A stretch of 64,000 bases of DNA, taken from the NCBI GenBank assembly GCA_003184365.1, contig NKYR01000105.1:81102-145101 (forward strand), in the 5' to 3' direction. The DNA is from Evernia prunastri. Lineage: Eukaryota; Ascomycota; Lecanoromycetes; Lecanorales; Parmeliaceae. The notes below the pieces were generated by a model. It saw only the letters and a list, made by a program, of their open reading frames with translations, searched no databases and had not been told where the DNA came from. This document shows, in pieces, positions 22,584 to 33,983 of the stretch. Made by a program: the position numbers and the translations under genes. Within the stretch, counting starts at the first letter, position 1. Every line of letters begins with the position of its first letter.

Positions 22584-23778
22584 GAATTTCAAACTTACCA
22601 GTGTTTGGAGCATCAAGGTTGAAAGAAATTAAATACCTAGGGAACTCTCAAATTGTCCCACTACTAATTTAGTGTGGGCGCAGCATCCTGTTACAGTACT
22701 TACCTTTTAACTAGCCACGTCGACAATCTGTTTCCGCTGTCGCACGAGAATCGAGAAGAGCGATTCACCGCGTCCCGAACAGCCCAATGGGGCAAGCGAT
22801 CCCTGTTCAACAAGCAACGTATTGTCAAAAATAGGACTGAAACCTTCGGCACTTGGCATATGCCTACTCCCTATACCTGGTCTGTGGGCATAAGGCGGAT
22901 TTTCCTGCGGCAACATGTTGTGTATCTTGAATCTCGTGTTTCACCCCTGCATAAATCGTATTGTTGCATCTCTCGGCCTTTTCCGAATCTTGCAACTTTG
23001 CAAGACGACCTCGGGTCTTTGCCCTCTATCTTCGTCTCTTATGTTCGTGATCAGAAGCTGCTGAAGCCAAACGATCCGCTGGATGGTTCTGAACAATCAT
23101 CTGTCCTCCGTCCCCAGAGACGCGCCCATGAAGGTAAAGTACGTTTGACCGATTCCATGCTTTGGTCCAAGCGTGGAGCTTTTAGAATCAAAAACGCGTG
23201 ATCTATGCAGCATCTATGCAGCTCCTTTATGCAAGTGATCTCTTCCGCGGTGCTTCCCTGTGTGCCTGTTCCCCTCCCTCCTATCAGAAGCACATGTCAC
23301 GACTGGCAATCCTTACTGTTGTTGCTCTCTCCAACTCAAGCTTCTCATCCCAGTCGTCACCAGTCCTATGCATCTGCTTCCACCTCGGCTTTTGCCCCTT
23401 TCGTCAAATTTGAACCCTCGAGATCGGTAAAATCCATCAATGAAACCAAACCAACCCAGCAAGAAAATAAAGCATCCCATAATCAACAGTCCCTCCTAAT
23501 CCAAAGATCCCTTCCATACGTTAATAGATCAAATCAATTCCACCGAGGCCACTTCCTAATCGCGAGCGCTACTCGAAACTGAGTCTCGAGACACTGTTCT
23601 GTCTTTGGCGATGCCTTCGTCTTTGGAAAAGCTAGACCTGATATGAGCTGTCTAATAGGCTGATTGATCCTTTGCGTCTCTCTATCTGATTGGAGCGAAA
23701 TCAACATCTCGGCCGCACGTGTATAATTTGCTCCCTGCATGCCTTGCACTCCGAGTATTCCGCACGAACAACCCCCGA

Positions 23779-24623
23779 TCAAGCACCAGCTGCAGCTTTG
23801 ATCAATCGAACAATGGTCGGTACCTGCGTCAGCCAAGCACTGTGACTCGAATCTACCTTCTCAACCGTCCAGGGTCTTCCGGATTCCTTGCTCACAGCAT
23901 CAAACATCTTCTCCTGGAGCCAGAAGTACACCCCTTGATCCTTCTCGCACATGAGATACGTGCAGGCCACCAAACCGCTCTCCCAAGCCACCGAATCGAC
24001 CGCCGACGCGAAGGCCGCGATGGACTGAGGCTTGAGTTGCGCAATCCATGGCTCGGCGACGTCCGGCGAGACATCGTTGAAGAAGACGCTTTTGGGGTCT
24101 CGGACGAGCAGGAAAGTCGAACCTTCCGGCTGCCATCGCAGTCAGCCAACGCGTCCCAAACCCTTCCGACAAAAACACACAAACAATACACTGCGGCTCA
24201 ACTCACATCAGGAACGAGATAAGGCGGCGCATCCGGGAACATCGCCAGCAAACTCTTCCCCCTGGGCACCAAAAACGCCGCGACGAACACGCAGTGGACG
24301 ACCCCGCCCTCCGCGCCCCGCCCCCGCCGCGCCCCCGCCTCCAGCCCCGCCACCGCGTTCGTCCCCGCCACGCCCCCGTACGAGTGCATCACGAGGATGA
24401 CCGTTTTCCCGCCCCGCTCGATCAGCGCCTCCAGCGCGCCCCGCACGATGGCCGTGTCCTCCAGGTGCGTGCGCACGGCGGCGCCCGAGCTCTTGAGCTG
24501 CACCGCCACGCTCGGGTAGGCGTGCGCTGCGAGGGAGGCGCGAGTCGCGTCCCAGCAGGAGGCGGTGTGCCAGGCGCCGTGCACGAGGAGGACGGTGGGG
24601 TTTTCTTCGGGTGGGGGGGACAT
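23779..24623 (-). CDS. Alpha/beta hydrolase (AB hydrolase 6 type)
   Basis: A small serine hydrolase, probably an esterase or lipase-like enzyme; the substrate cannot be told from sequence. Two exons, 24623-24207 and 24129-23779, are joined across a 77-nt intron with a GTGAGT donor and GGCAG acceptor, giving 255 residues. The oxyanion region is VLLVHGAWHTASCW (11-24). The nucleophile Ser81 lies in the elbow MHSYGG. The catalytic His is expected in VDSSHSAWLTQVP near the C-terminus, and the acid residue lies between them. There is no signal peptide, so it is likely cytosolic. This length and the SSHSAWLTQ ending match the salicylate-esterase/EstC-like group common in fungal genomes. The first exon is markedly GC-rich (third positions mostly G or C) compared with exon 2. 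It is divergently placed to the broken methyltransferase, 2.8 kb away. Confidence 0.9.
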
Positions 24624-27400
24624 GGGGTTGGGGTTCGCGGTCGTGGGTTTGGGTGGTGGTGGTGGTGGTTGTTATTGCCTTGAGAATCTTTCGCGCAGGA
24701 GTGCTCGTGAGGAGGAGGAGCAGTAGGGAGGGGAGGAGGAGTATGATATACGGCTGGTACTCATATGTTGAAAAAGTGGGAGGAGGAAAGATATGGGTTC
24801 GTCATTGTATAGGATTTCGCTCCTTCGGGGGAAGGGAGAGGGAATTGACTTTTTGGAAGGATGGATGCATGCATCGTTTTCGGTTCCCCCTTTCCCCCCT
24901 TCCCACCACCCACTTTGGGAACCTGCAGCTCTTACATTATTATTAGAGATCGACAATCGGTTCCCATCTGCAACCTCTTGGCTCGCCTTGGCAGGGGACA
25001 CGGGGCGTTTCGGGCCACTCAGCGTTCGGTGATCAGCAGTGCGTCACGTTCGCCCTTGCCTGCCTGCATACATACATACATACATACATGTATATTGGAT
25101 CCTACGTGAGAAAATTTTTAAAACTTGTTTTCGATGGGATGCATGAGGGTTGAGAGAAAGAAATCCTATCAGGTTGTTATGGGACTACGCCTGAGGACCA
25201 ATCACTGCCTCTTGAAATACAGTTCGGAGCAAAAGCGTGGGCTACGATCTTTGGAATCCCTCCCCTCTTCTTCTAATCCACTCTTCGACATTGTGATCCC
25301 GCTTGCGTCTCCGCATCGCTTTTGGTCACGCACAGCCCATTGTCAACCACATCGCCCATTCCCAAAAGGCTTTGGACGGGCCATGCACGTCATCTGGGGT
25401 GGAAAAGGGAACTGAAACGTACCTTAGCTTCAGGCTAGAACAAGCGTATTGCTTGCAGCACGGGGCAAGTCCCGGCCTCTGCCGAGGAAGCTCGGAGAGG
25501 CGAGGGCACCCCATCCGCGATAGAAGAGATCCGTCGTCTAACACGTGTCGTGATTGAGCATTGCGAACGTACCAGCCCACGAACGGTTGAAAAATTGACT
25601 CGCTGGCCCGTTTTCAAACGCGAGGAGAGCGCTTGAATGGGGCTTGGCCGTGGCACCGCGCTCGTCGTTCTGATGGCGCCCGTGGCGATTTTTGGTCGTG
25701 AGGAGGTAGGTGCTCGGACTTTGCAGCTGTCTTCCAGATTCCACTCTATCTTGACCGGCCAGTCGAGATTGGGCCACGATGCGGCGTTGGGAAACGAACG
25801 GGTCTGGAGCCATGGAGCTGGTGAGAGGACTGATTGTGGCATTTGGAGGAGAGTCTTTTGGCGGGGGGTAAGGAATTGGATGGGTTGTCCGCTACGACAC
25901 ATACGGACCGTCGAAGGATTTTTCGACCGTCTCGTGTTTTCTCTCGACCGGAGCTGAGCTGGCAGATAAGGGTGGGTTAGACGTCCGCCCATGTGTATGC
26001 ATTGAGATGCTCTGGGGGTAGAGTAACCAACCGTGTCTCGAGCCGGGCATTGGTCTCGAGAGAGAGAGAGATGTTGGAGGCGTTGTCGATTGCTGCGTCG
26101 GGGTTTCCCGATGACTGGACGTCTCTATGGGCGGATGCTGCTATTATGCCATTGTCGATGCTTTGTATTGACGTCAGTGACTCAGGTAGCGGAATGCCAG
26201 TTCCTACATCCGCTAGTCACCGTGGATTTTTACACGCTCATGCCTTCTGGCCGAGTCTCTTGCTTCCATGGTCTAGGTGTCATCCAGGGGTAGTGGAAGG
26301 AATGCATGGAATTCTTGCAGGGTGCCGGGGGGCCCTAAAGAGACTTGGAGTACTCTAGCGGAAAGCAAGAATCGCATGTCAACATCAGGTATCGTTGCGG
26401 TGGAACCTACCGAATATCTATGGATGTTGTCTAGCTCTGCATGGTTACGTGCAGTGGCTACAGGTTCCTTCGTCCACGGGCGTAGTGCTGAAGTCTGGGC
26501 TTATAAGACGTGGACAAACCTCCGTCTGAAGGACAGATGCGCTTATGTTAGATGAGCTTCCGAATCACTTTTATGAAGGCCTCTACTTAAGAGGCAGAGA
26601 CCACTGATAATCTCATCGTTCCTCTTCGAACTACACTCTGGAGGCCTTTCGAAACCACCTTAGGGTCAAGACTGCTAATCCCGCTGCCCAGCACTTTGAG
26701 CTTTTGCTACTGACCCTCGTTCTATGCATACCTTTGGATTACCTACGAGTAGGTGTTCTTGTCGAGACTCCCTGACACAGTATCATGCTCAGCTGGCGGG
26801 GGAAAGGGACGATGGTGACGTTGCTCGCTTCCCTCCATGCAGTCGGTCATTTTATCGTAGGATTTTCTCCATCATCCCCTGGCTCTTCGTCCTCTGCAAG
26901 ACATGACAGGGCCTATTCTCCTGCGTAACTCGATTGGGGAAATAATTGCGCAGCCTATCGATGCTCACTGTATACATCGCAGCTCGGCGTCTAATAATGA
27001 CCAGCTGTGGTCCAAAACATTATAACCTGATTTTTCGTTTACGAAGTTCAGAAGTCAATGTAATCCGATATTCACGATTGTCATAAATGTATGACTAATA
27101 CGGTAATAATCAAGATTATGATTACGAGCAGGAAAATCATGTATTGCATTATAGTCTCTGTTTCGAGAAAATCAAAATCTGATGTTATGATTTGACTCCA
27201 GAGCAGCTTGGTGCTTTGATACAAGTCGTCGGCCAATACAGGTGCCGAGCGGACCAGATGCCATGCATTTGCTACCTTTCCCACTCCGGCGACATTTGTC
27301 GACCGCTGCTGAGTGCAATATCCAGCCGTCTTGCCGGCAAAGTTTCTTGCTCTTCAGCTTCCGCTGAGGACTTCAAGACTCAACTTCGACAACTTCATCG
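24624..27400. other. Intergenic between hydrolase and methyltransferase relic
   Basis: About 2.8 kb of shared upstream DNA. A minus-strand open frame of 185 codons (25435-25992) is Arg/Ser/Pro-rich without domains, so I do not call it. A CATA microsatellite lies at 25067-25089. Base composition turns AT-rich from 26.9 to 27.2 kb. Confidence 0.4.
25067..25089. repeat. (CATA)n microsatellite
   Basis: About six tandem CATA units. Confidence 0.85.
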
Positions 27401-29031
27401 ATGGGCGATATGGCTGCCTCGCCCGATCAGCTTGACGTCAACAGTCTCGTATCCCAATTACTGCAAGCGACCATCTCGTTGTCTTCAAGGATAGTCAATA
27501 TGGCCGTCTCCTCGCCTGGTCAGCTTGACGTCAACAATCTCATGTCCTAAATGCAAGCCGCTCAAGACTGCTCCACCATTTCTCATGGGGACAGCAGAAG
27601 ACTCCTTCGTGCAGCACGAAATTTGGTCATATCAATAGAGAAGCCAGCAAACACACTTGCGGCAATCGCCAAAGGGCCTGTAGCACATGCAGTGCTAAGG
27701 GGAGCATTGAAGATCAAGCTCTTTGATAAGTTCGATGCGGAGAAAGCAACATTAGAGGATTTGTCACAACGATACGGCGTTGATCCTCTGCTCATGACGC
27801 GCATGATGAGAACGCTACTATGCATCGGCATTTTTGATGAAGATGAGGAGGAGACTTACGTCCCGAACGTTTTGTCGCAACCCTTCAGGAATCCAACGGC
27901 TAGAGCGATGATCCGGGGCCTGGCCGAAACGACAAATATGATGGCCAAATTACCAGACTACCTTGCCTCGCTCGGATTATAAAAACCCGGACGACCGGCA
28001 TCGTTATTTCTTTAGCTTCGCGGAACAAACAGATCTGAACATGTACGAGTGGCTGCAAAGTCATCCCGAGCAGCTGAAGATCTTCAACGATTTCCAAACA
28101 GCGAATGCACAGTTGAACGAAAGGAGTTTACAGCGCGTATCCAAATCTCTCCTTGTAGGTGACAATGATCTCGGAAAAGAGCCTGGCCGGTCCGAACAGA
28201 GCAATGAAAACGTGCTTCTTGTCGACGTGGGTGGCGGGCGTGCGGAGTCATTGAGGACGTTCCGCGGAAACCACCCGGAACTCGAAGGCAGGATTGTCGT
28301 AGAGGACCTCCCCAAGGTAATTAAAGGCCAGGGGAGTGCGGGGGGAGTGGAATCTATTGCCCGTGATTTCTTCAATCCGCAGCCTGTTAAATTTTTGCAA
28401 CATCTTTTCTCAAGAAGCTCTAGCAAACCTTCAAACACTTTGTTCCACACATGGGTCTTGAATTTTCTTTCCCCCTTCGCCTGCTCTATAAGTTCCAGGC
28501 ATCCCTCACTAGCACCTCAACTCACCGCACCCTCTAGGAGCAAACATCTACTTCTTCCACTTCGTCCTCCACAGCTGGCCCGACAGCGCCTGCCGCGAAA
28601 TCTTCCGCCACACCATTTCCGCCCTGAGGCCCGCATCCAGACTCATCATCAGCGACGTGCTCCTCCCAGCCACCAATGCCGCCGCTCTGGAATCCTTTGC
28701 GGACATACAGATGATGGTCTATGGCGGCATGGAGCGTACGGAGAAGCAATGGCGGGGGTTACTGGAGGGGGAGGGGCTGAGGGTAGTGAGGATTGAGAAG
28801 CCGGAGGTCGGGGCGCAGCTACCGCAGTTCTTAATTGAGTATGTGATTCAGGAGAGAACGGAGGTGCAGGAGGTGCAGGAGAAGGAGGCGGAGAAGCCGA
28901 AGGATGAGGAGAAGTCGAAGGAGGAGAAGTCGGAGGAGGAGGAGAAGCCGAAGGAGGAGGAGAAGCCGGCAAGAGGAGGAGAAGCCGAAGGAGGAAGGGA
29001 ATGGGGAGTAGCCGGCTGCGCTTTGATCTGA
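27401..29031 (+). pseudogene. O-methyltransferase, broken (fungal secondary-metabolism type)
   Basis: It resembles SAM-dependent O-methyltransferases of the sterigmatocystin/aflatoxin OMT family. The dimerisation part (RLLRAARNLVISIEKPANTL and on), the SAM motif LLVDVGGGRAESL, the VEDLPKVI strand end and the catalytic-region VLHSWPD are all recognisable. Three lesions are visible. First, an in-frame TAA at 27548-27550 falls where an upstream near-duplicate has CAA (27455-27457). Second, one extra base near 27975-27980 changes the expected GYKNPDD into a stop (TAA 27980-27982), and the protein continues in the next frame from 27963. Third, the segment after FFNPQPV (about 28388) looks intronic up to the acceptor CTCTAG at 28537, but no convincing GT donor is present. 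The 3' end carries an added Glu/Lys-rich tail of about 55 residues ending CALI. A product reinitiating at 27551 would be only 143 residues. Confidence 0.85.
27410..27592 (+). repeat. Imperfect tandem duplication of the methyltransferase 5' end
   Basis: The segments beginning ATGGCTGCCTCG (27410) and ATGGCCGTCTCC (27500) share CAGCTTGACGTCAAC and flanking codons, and are in frame 90 bp apart. The conceptual products are MAASPDQLDVNSLVSQLLQA and MAVSSPGQLDVNNLMS followed by stop. The second copy continues into the enzyme; the first looks like a partial duplicate. Confidence 0.75.
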
Positions 29032-29590
29032 GCCACGACGAGAGTCTGCCTGCCGATATTCACTATCGCCAACGGACGTTAAGCGGGCCGATTCACCAGC
29101 CCCATCCCATTCACGCACACCCCATGTCCTTCTGTCCTGACGATATTAGCTCGACTGTATTTCGACACGATAACAAAAACCGATCACCAGCTGTTGATAT
29201 CTCTCCCTCCTTCTCCCTCTCCTCCCCCACCTCACGCTACCCCCAAAAACGCACTTTCTCTCTTCCTTCTTCCCTCTCACTCACACTCCCACTCTCACCT
29301 TAGCCTTCGTCTTAGCCGTAGTACCACCCGAGACGATACGCCAGGGAGCCCCGCGCGATACGGAGAAGGGAGCTATATTGCATATACGATTGTAGAAGCG
29401 TCGAGTCAAAACGTTGAGTGGGAGGGAGGGGATAGAGTGTGGGATGCGAAATGCGTCTGAGTTGTGCGTTGAGATGTGGGAAGGAGGAAGGGGGAAGGGG
29501 GGAAGGGGGAAGAGGGAAGGGGGAAGGGTTAAATGAAAGGGGAAAAGGGAAAAGGGGAAAGAGATTGATGGAGGGTATATAGAAGAGTGA

Positions 29591-29622
29591 GTGGATGGAT
29601 GGATGGATGGGTGGATGGGCGG
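29591..29622. repeat. (GGAT)n microsatellite
   Basis: Tandem GGAT/GGGT units in a purine-rich stretch. Confidence 0.8.
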
Positions 29623-29737
29623 ATTAAATAAGATACGAGAAAAGGGACGAAAAGAAAAGGACAATCAAGAAGAAGAGAGGAGAAGAAAACGCATGTCTTG
29701 CAAAGATGCACTCTGAACTTAAGAGTGTGTTAAGAGT

Positions 29738-29761
29738 CCAGACAGACAGACAGACAGACAC
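29738..29761. repeat. (CAGA)n microsatellite
   Basis: About six tandem CAGA units. Confidence 0.85.
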
Positions 29762-29870
29762 AACGATATAAATCAAGAAGCTTCGATCTCTGCGCCTGTA
29801 TTCGTCCATTTCACCCATCCCCCCACCCATCCATTCATCCATTCACCTATCCATCCTGCTATCCAATTGT

Positions 29871-29926
29871 CCATTCTTTTATCCATTCTTTTATCCATTC
29901 TTTTATCCATTCTTTTATCCATTCAT
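29871..29926. repeat. 12-bp tandem repeat ATCCATTCTTTT
   Basis: Four to five exact 12-bp units, set in a longer stretch of ATCCATTC-like repeats (about 29810-29960). Confidence 0.9.
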
Positions 29927-30078
29927 CTATCTCTCCACTCATCCATCAATCCACTCCATTAATCCGTCACAGAACCAGGAGAAGCGCACCAAGGGAGGTC
30001 CGTCTAGCTGATCGATGAGCAGACCGATAAGCGAGTGAGTGAGTGTGTGAGTGTGCGGGCAAATATTTAGGTGTATAA

Positions 30079-30380
30079 ATCTCCCTCTCTCTCTCTCTTC
30101 TCCTCTTCTTCTCTCCTCCTCTCTCCCTCTCTCTCTTCTTCTCCCCCCTCTTCTTCCTCTCCCCTCTCCTCTTCTTCCCCTCCCCTCTCCTCTTCTTCCC
30201 CTCCCCTCTCCTCTTCATCCCTCCTCTCTCCCCCTCTCCTCTCCTCTATCCCCTCCTCTCTTCCACTCTCCTCTCCCCCCAATTTCCCCCCTCTCTTCCT
30301 CCCCCCTCCTCTCGTCCTCTACCTCTCTCCCTCCCTCCCTCCCTCCTCTACCTCTTCCTCCCTCCCTGCCTCCCTCCATC
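30079..30380. repeat. Pyrimidine-rich CT block
   Basis: About 300 bp of nearly uninterrupted C/T on the plus strand with CCTCTCCTCTTCTT-type units. It produces spurious long open frames in both orientations. Confidence 0.9.
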
Positions 30381-30667
30381 CATATAGAAAGAGTAGCCCA
30401 GCTATCGCGAACCACCGAACGAGACAATTGTTTCTGCTTCTGCCCTGCTCCCGGATCAGGCTCCAAGGGCGGTGGCGGTTTCCTAGACGCGGCACGTTGC
30501 CTTTCTTTTCGGGGTAGTCTTGCGGTCTTGAATTGAGGCGAGGGTGAAGGAGCGGAAGTGGGTCCGAAGTAAGGGTATGAGATGGCGACGTTTTAGGAGT
30601 GGAAGGGGAGGGGGCGTTTGTCAGGAAAGAGAGAGAGGGAGGGGTAAGGGATGGTGAGGCGGTGTTT

Positions 30668-30690
30668 GGGGGGGGGGGGGGGGGGGGGGG
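30668..30690. repeat. G homopolymer, 23 nt
   Basis: Twenty-three consecutive G, followed by GGGCT repeats. Confidence 0.85.
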
Positions 30691-32250
30691 TTCTGGCTGG
30701 GCTGGGCTGGGCTAGGCTGATAGGTAGGTGGGGAGATGGATAGGTGGATAGGTGGATAGATGGATAGGTCGTGTAGGTGCAGAGACGGCGTGAAGCAATT
30801 GCCTTTCTGCACAGTGGGAAATATGCTTGTCGCTCCTCAGACCAGGTCGGTATAGTTATGCCTTTCACTCTCCCTCTCGCCTTTTCCCACGACAGATAGC
30901 AATCTCACTCTCAACGCAAACGGGGGACAGCGATGCCACTATTCACAAAACAAACGCGCAAGTGGAGGCCGAGGAGCCAACCTATTGGATTTTTCTAATT
31001 CGGCCTAGTAAGGAACGCAATAGGTAGAGTGAGTGCACACTGATCGATGTCAGCTGCAAGGTCGTAACCTAGCATAAGGCGAGCAATAAATCGCCTGTGA
31101 CGAGGAGCTACTTTGAAACAAAGCGACACGACACTCGGCGACGCGGCATCAAAACAACCAGATACAAGCGGAGCGGGCGAGACGCAGGGGCCCATAGCCA
31201 GCATGCAGGACGCAGAAGTGGGATCGCATTTATTGATGGATTCGATTTTGGGAACTAAAGGGGGGAAATGCGTATTCGTATCCGGACTTGGAAATCGTGC
31301 AAGGCGCGTATTATTGACCGAACCGCACATTGCATCGAATCCTTCGTGACCATTTCCGGCAAGGGGAAGTTTGCGAAAGGCTTTAAACAAATGCGGTGTT
31401 CGTGGTAGATGAAGCGTTTGGAGCCGTTAGAACGAAAACCGGTTTCGTATTCGCGTGGGGTCGAGATTGAGGTTGCATCGCGGAAATTGCTGAACTTCGA
31501 CCGCGGGATGGCGCAGAGAGGAGCGGCAGAAGATTGCACACGCGGGCTAGAAGGTTAGCTAGCTGTCCTTGCTGAGTTAGGACGAGATTGGCATCAGATA
31601 AGGCAAGGTCACAAGCACAAATAGAAGCAATCCAAAGCAAACGCGTGTTGTCAAACCGTGATTCTCAGCTCTACATATCCTGAAATCTTGCTTCCAAGAT
31701 TTTCCATCACCGCCAGTTCCCCCAGAGGACCCGTCTATAGGGTCAGTTTCATAAGCCTTTCACCAAGAAACGTAATCGCTGGTTGTGAGCCTTCGAAGCA
31801 AAACACTTACGAAGCCTCAGCCTCGTCATGCGCCAGAAACCATCTTCCTCAAACCCCTATGTAAAATCGTATACCCAAAGCCGGTCACCCCTGTAAGTCA
31901 TGTCGTAGAGTGTACGTCTAATAACGGCAGAACGTTGGCTGGTCGCAGGCCTCTGATAAGGCTGGTATCATCGCAGAAGTAGAAAAAAGTCAGTCGTGAT
32001 TCATTGTGTATGTTTGCGTTTTTTTTTGTACAAGTCATCCGAAGAGATGATGAATCTCATAGATGGTGGGGTCCGATACTGTTGATTGGTGGAAGATGGC
32101 GATGGGCACCAGATAGGGACATGGACTGTTGGGTAGACCTCAGCGTATCCCTGATCAGTGCATCAGATCTGGCTTGTCGACAAGCTCCGACCGTCTAGTG
32201 GCAAGTGGATGCCGATCTATGTTTACAATGAGACAATAGCAGTAATCCGT

Positions 32251-33983
32251 TCATGGAGAGTGAGGGCTCGACTCCTTTGGTCGCAGATTTGTTGAGCCAG
32301 TTGAAGCAGAGGCCTTGGGACCCATTTTGCGGGTCAATTTTGCGTAGTCTGAAAACCCTCAGCAATCGGCAATTCAGATAAACGAGGTAGACACATACGT
32401 AGACCACAAGCGTTGCACAACGTTCTCGCACCATCGGGGCCACGCCTCCACTCAGGCGTTTCGGCTCTATTGCAGCTATGGCACCTACCCGGCGGTGCCG
32501 CTCTTCCTCTCCTCTTCTTAGCGTCAGCACCTGCGAACCCGCCAGCACCATCGAGTTTGTCCATGTAAGAGTTTGAGTCATTGTCGTCAGCTTCACTAGG
32601 AGGAGCTTTGTAATTCTGCTGGTCGTAATTTCTTTGCTCGACGAGAGCTTGTTGCTGCTTACAGATAACATCCCTGATGCGAGACATTGCGTCGAGGACT
32701 TTAGTTTGCTGTCGGATCATCTCATCGCAATCGGCCAGTGATGGCAAGGAGCCGGACGTTGGCCCTGAACGTTGCGTCTGATGGGATTGAGTGCCAAAGT
32801 GGCGAGAGAATTCAAGCCCACGGCCACTTCCTTCGGCAATCTGGAATCGTTAGTGAATGATAATGAGTGACGGCAATGGACACTGACCTCATTGAGTGAT
32901 GTTTCCAAATCAAAGATATCGAGATGACGCTTCACCGACTCTCCGTAAGCTGGTCTCGGTGGCGATGTCTCTTTGGCGACTGCTTTTCTGATCTCATCAA
33001 CGCGTTCAATTTCCGGTGCAGTATTCCTCCACGTGGATGGTGGTAGTGTTGGCGTCCGATAAGAAGGGGCTCCTGGCGTTGATTGGGGGTAAGAGTAAGC
33101 GGGCTGGTAATTGTTCACGCTGTATCCGAATGGAGGATTTGATACAGGCGGTGGAGGAGCAACGCGAGAGATTTTCTCATGCATAGGAGATGGTGGGACG
33201 TGATTCTGTTGTGGTTGTATTGGCGAAGCACCAGGCCGTGAATAGTGTAACGGACTGGATACCGTTCGAGGTGGTGGTGGCACCGGTTGATGCGAATCAA
33301 AAGAATGCATCGCTGAAAAACGACTGTCCCCTACAGAGGCTGCCATGCGAGGAGAATAGCTCGGCCCACTGGAGCGATCGGATGACTGCGGCGGACGGGA
33401 GGACGAAGAAGTATGCTGTGGGAATGAATCAGGAGGACCCTTTGGGTAAGTCTCCAGATACGATCTACCGACCGTGTTTGTTGGACTTTTCGGTACCAGT
33501 GAGAACTTCGGCTGTGGAGTGTTCGAAGATAGCAGTGACGATATGGATATCGGCTGCGTTTGGTCTCCCGTTAGTGCTTCTGATATCGATGGCAAAGACA
33601 ACCGTTGAGAAGCGGGTAAATGATCTTTGTCGTCTCCGGATGTCCGCCGAGACTCTGCTTGAGAGATATAGTTTCCGGGGCCAGAGCCACATCCGCCGCC
33701 ACCCATGACAGAGCTCGTGGCCGAGGAAGGGTATGAGTACGGAGGCGGTGGGCCCGAGTAAATCGAGGGACTGATGGGCGGTGGAACAGACATATGGAGG
33801 GCCGAGGTTATTGGGACATTATGGTTGTACGGGTGTTCCCTCTTGATCTTCTCCATATCCAAATAAGTAATAGGAGGCAAAGCGGCACTGTCATCTGGTT
33901 AGCATACACTGTCTTCTGACGGTCCCTGATCGTTTACTGATCGCAATCGTGACGACTAACCTCTGGTTTATTGTGTCGACCAT
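32251..33983 (-). CDS. nsdD: GATA-type zinc finger regulator, NsdD-like
   Basis: A nuclear DNA-binding regulator. In Aspergillus the NsdD family promotes sexual development and restrains conidiation. Four exons read 33983-33961, 33887-32888, 32840-32399 and 32348-32251, 520 residues. The first exon is only 23 nt (MVDTINQ plus part of a codon), joined by a GTTAGT donor and GACAG acceptor. The class IV GATA finger near the C-terminus is PGRCHSCNRAETPEWRRGPD, then GARTLCNACGLHYAKLTRKM, with CxxC-x18-CxxC spacing. An intron (32349-32398) cuts it inside the His codon of GLHY, so both last exons are needed. The long N-terminal part is Pro/Ser-rich and disordered, with a helix-prone segment (DEMIRQQTKVLDAMSRIRDV) just before the basic region KKRRGR. 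A later ATG (33856) is possible, but the spliced start extends the conserved N-terminus. Confidence 0.92.

Larger units (their letters stand above)
20497..23778. other. Long intergenic region with microsatellites
   Basis: About 3.3 kb upstream of the Gln-rich protein gene and downstream of the alpha/beta hydrolase. The left 1.5 kb is probably its promoter and leader, with GA, GTAG, G13 and TTTC repeats. A plus-strand open frame of 175 codons at 22674-23201 has no domain and is not supported as a gene. Confidence 0.45.
29032..32250. other. Long intergenic region, low complexity
   Basis: About 3.2 kb between the methyltransferase relic and the 3' end of the GATA factor gene. Its first half is dominated by microsatellites and a 300-bp pyrimidine block. 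Frames at 31.0-31.6 kb (131 and 94 codons, minus strand) have no domains. No gene is supported. Confidence 0.45.

Noticed and set aside
22960..23010. Sequence ATCTCTCGGCCTTTTCCGAA resembling the 5' end of U2 snRNA
   Set aside because: Only the CTCGGCCTTTT part matches; the branch-site recognition and Sm-site regions that should follow are absent.
22674..23201. Plus-strand open frame of 175 codons
   Set aside because: No domain, no splice continuation, and ordinary composition for non-coding DNA here.
25435..25992. Minus-strand open frame of 185 codons
   Set aside because: Arg/Ser/Pro-rich chance frame without a recognisable motif; the plus strand is open as well.
30071..30536. Overlapping plus-strand frames of 148-161 codons
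   Set aside because: Pure Ser/Leu/Pro translation of a CT-rich tract.
30995..31390. Minus-strand open frame of 131 codons
   Set aside because: No motif, and the plus strand has a comparable frame across the same interval.
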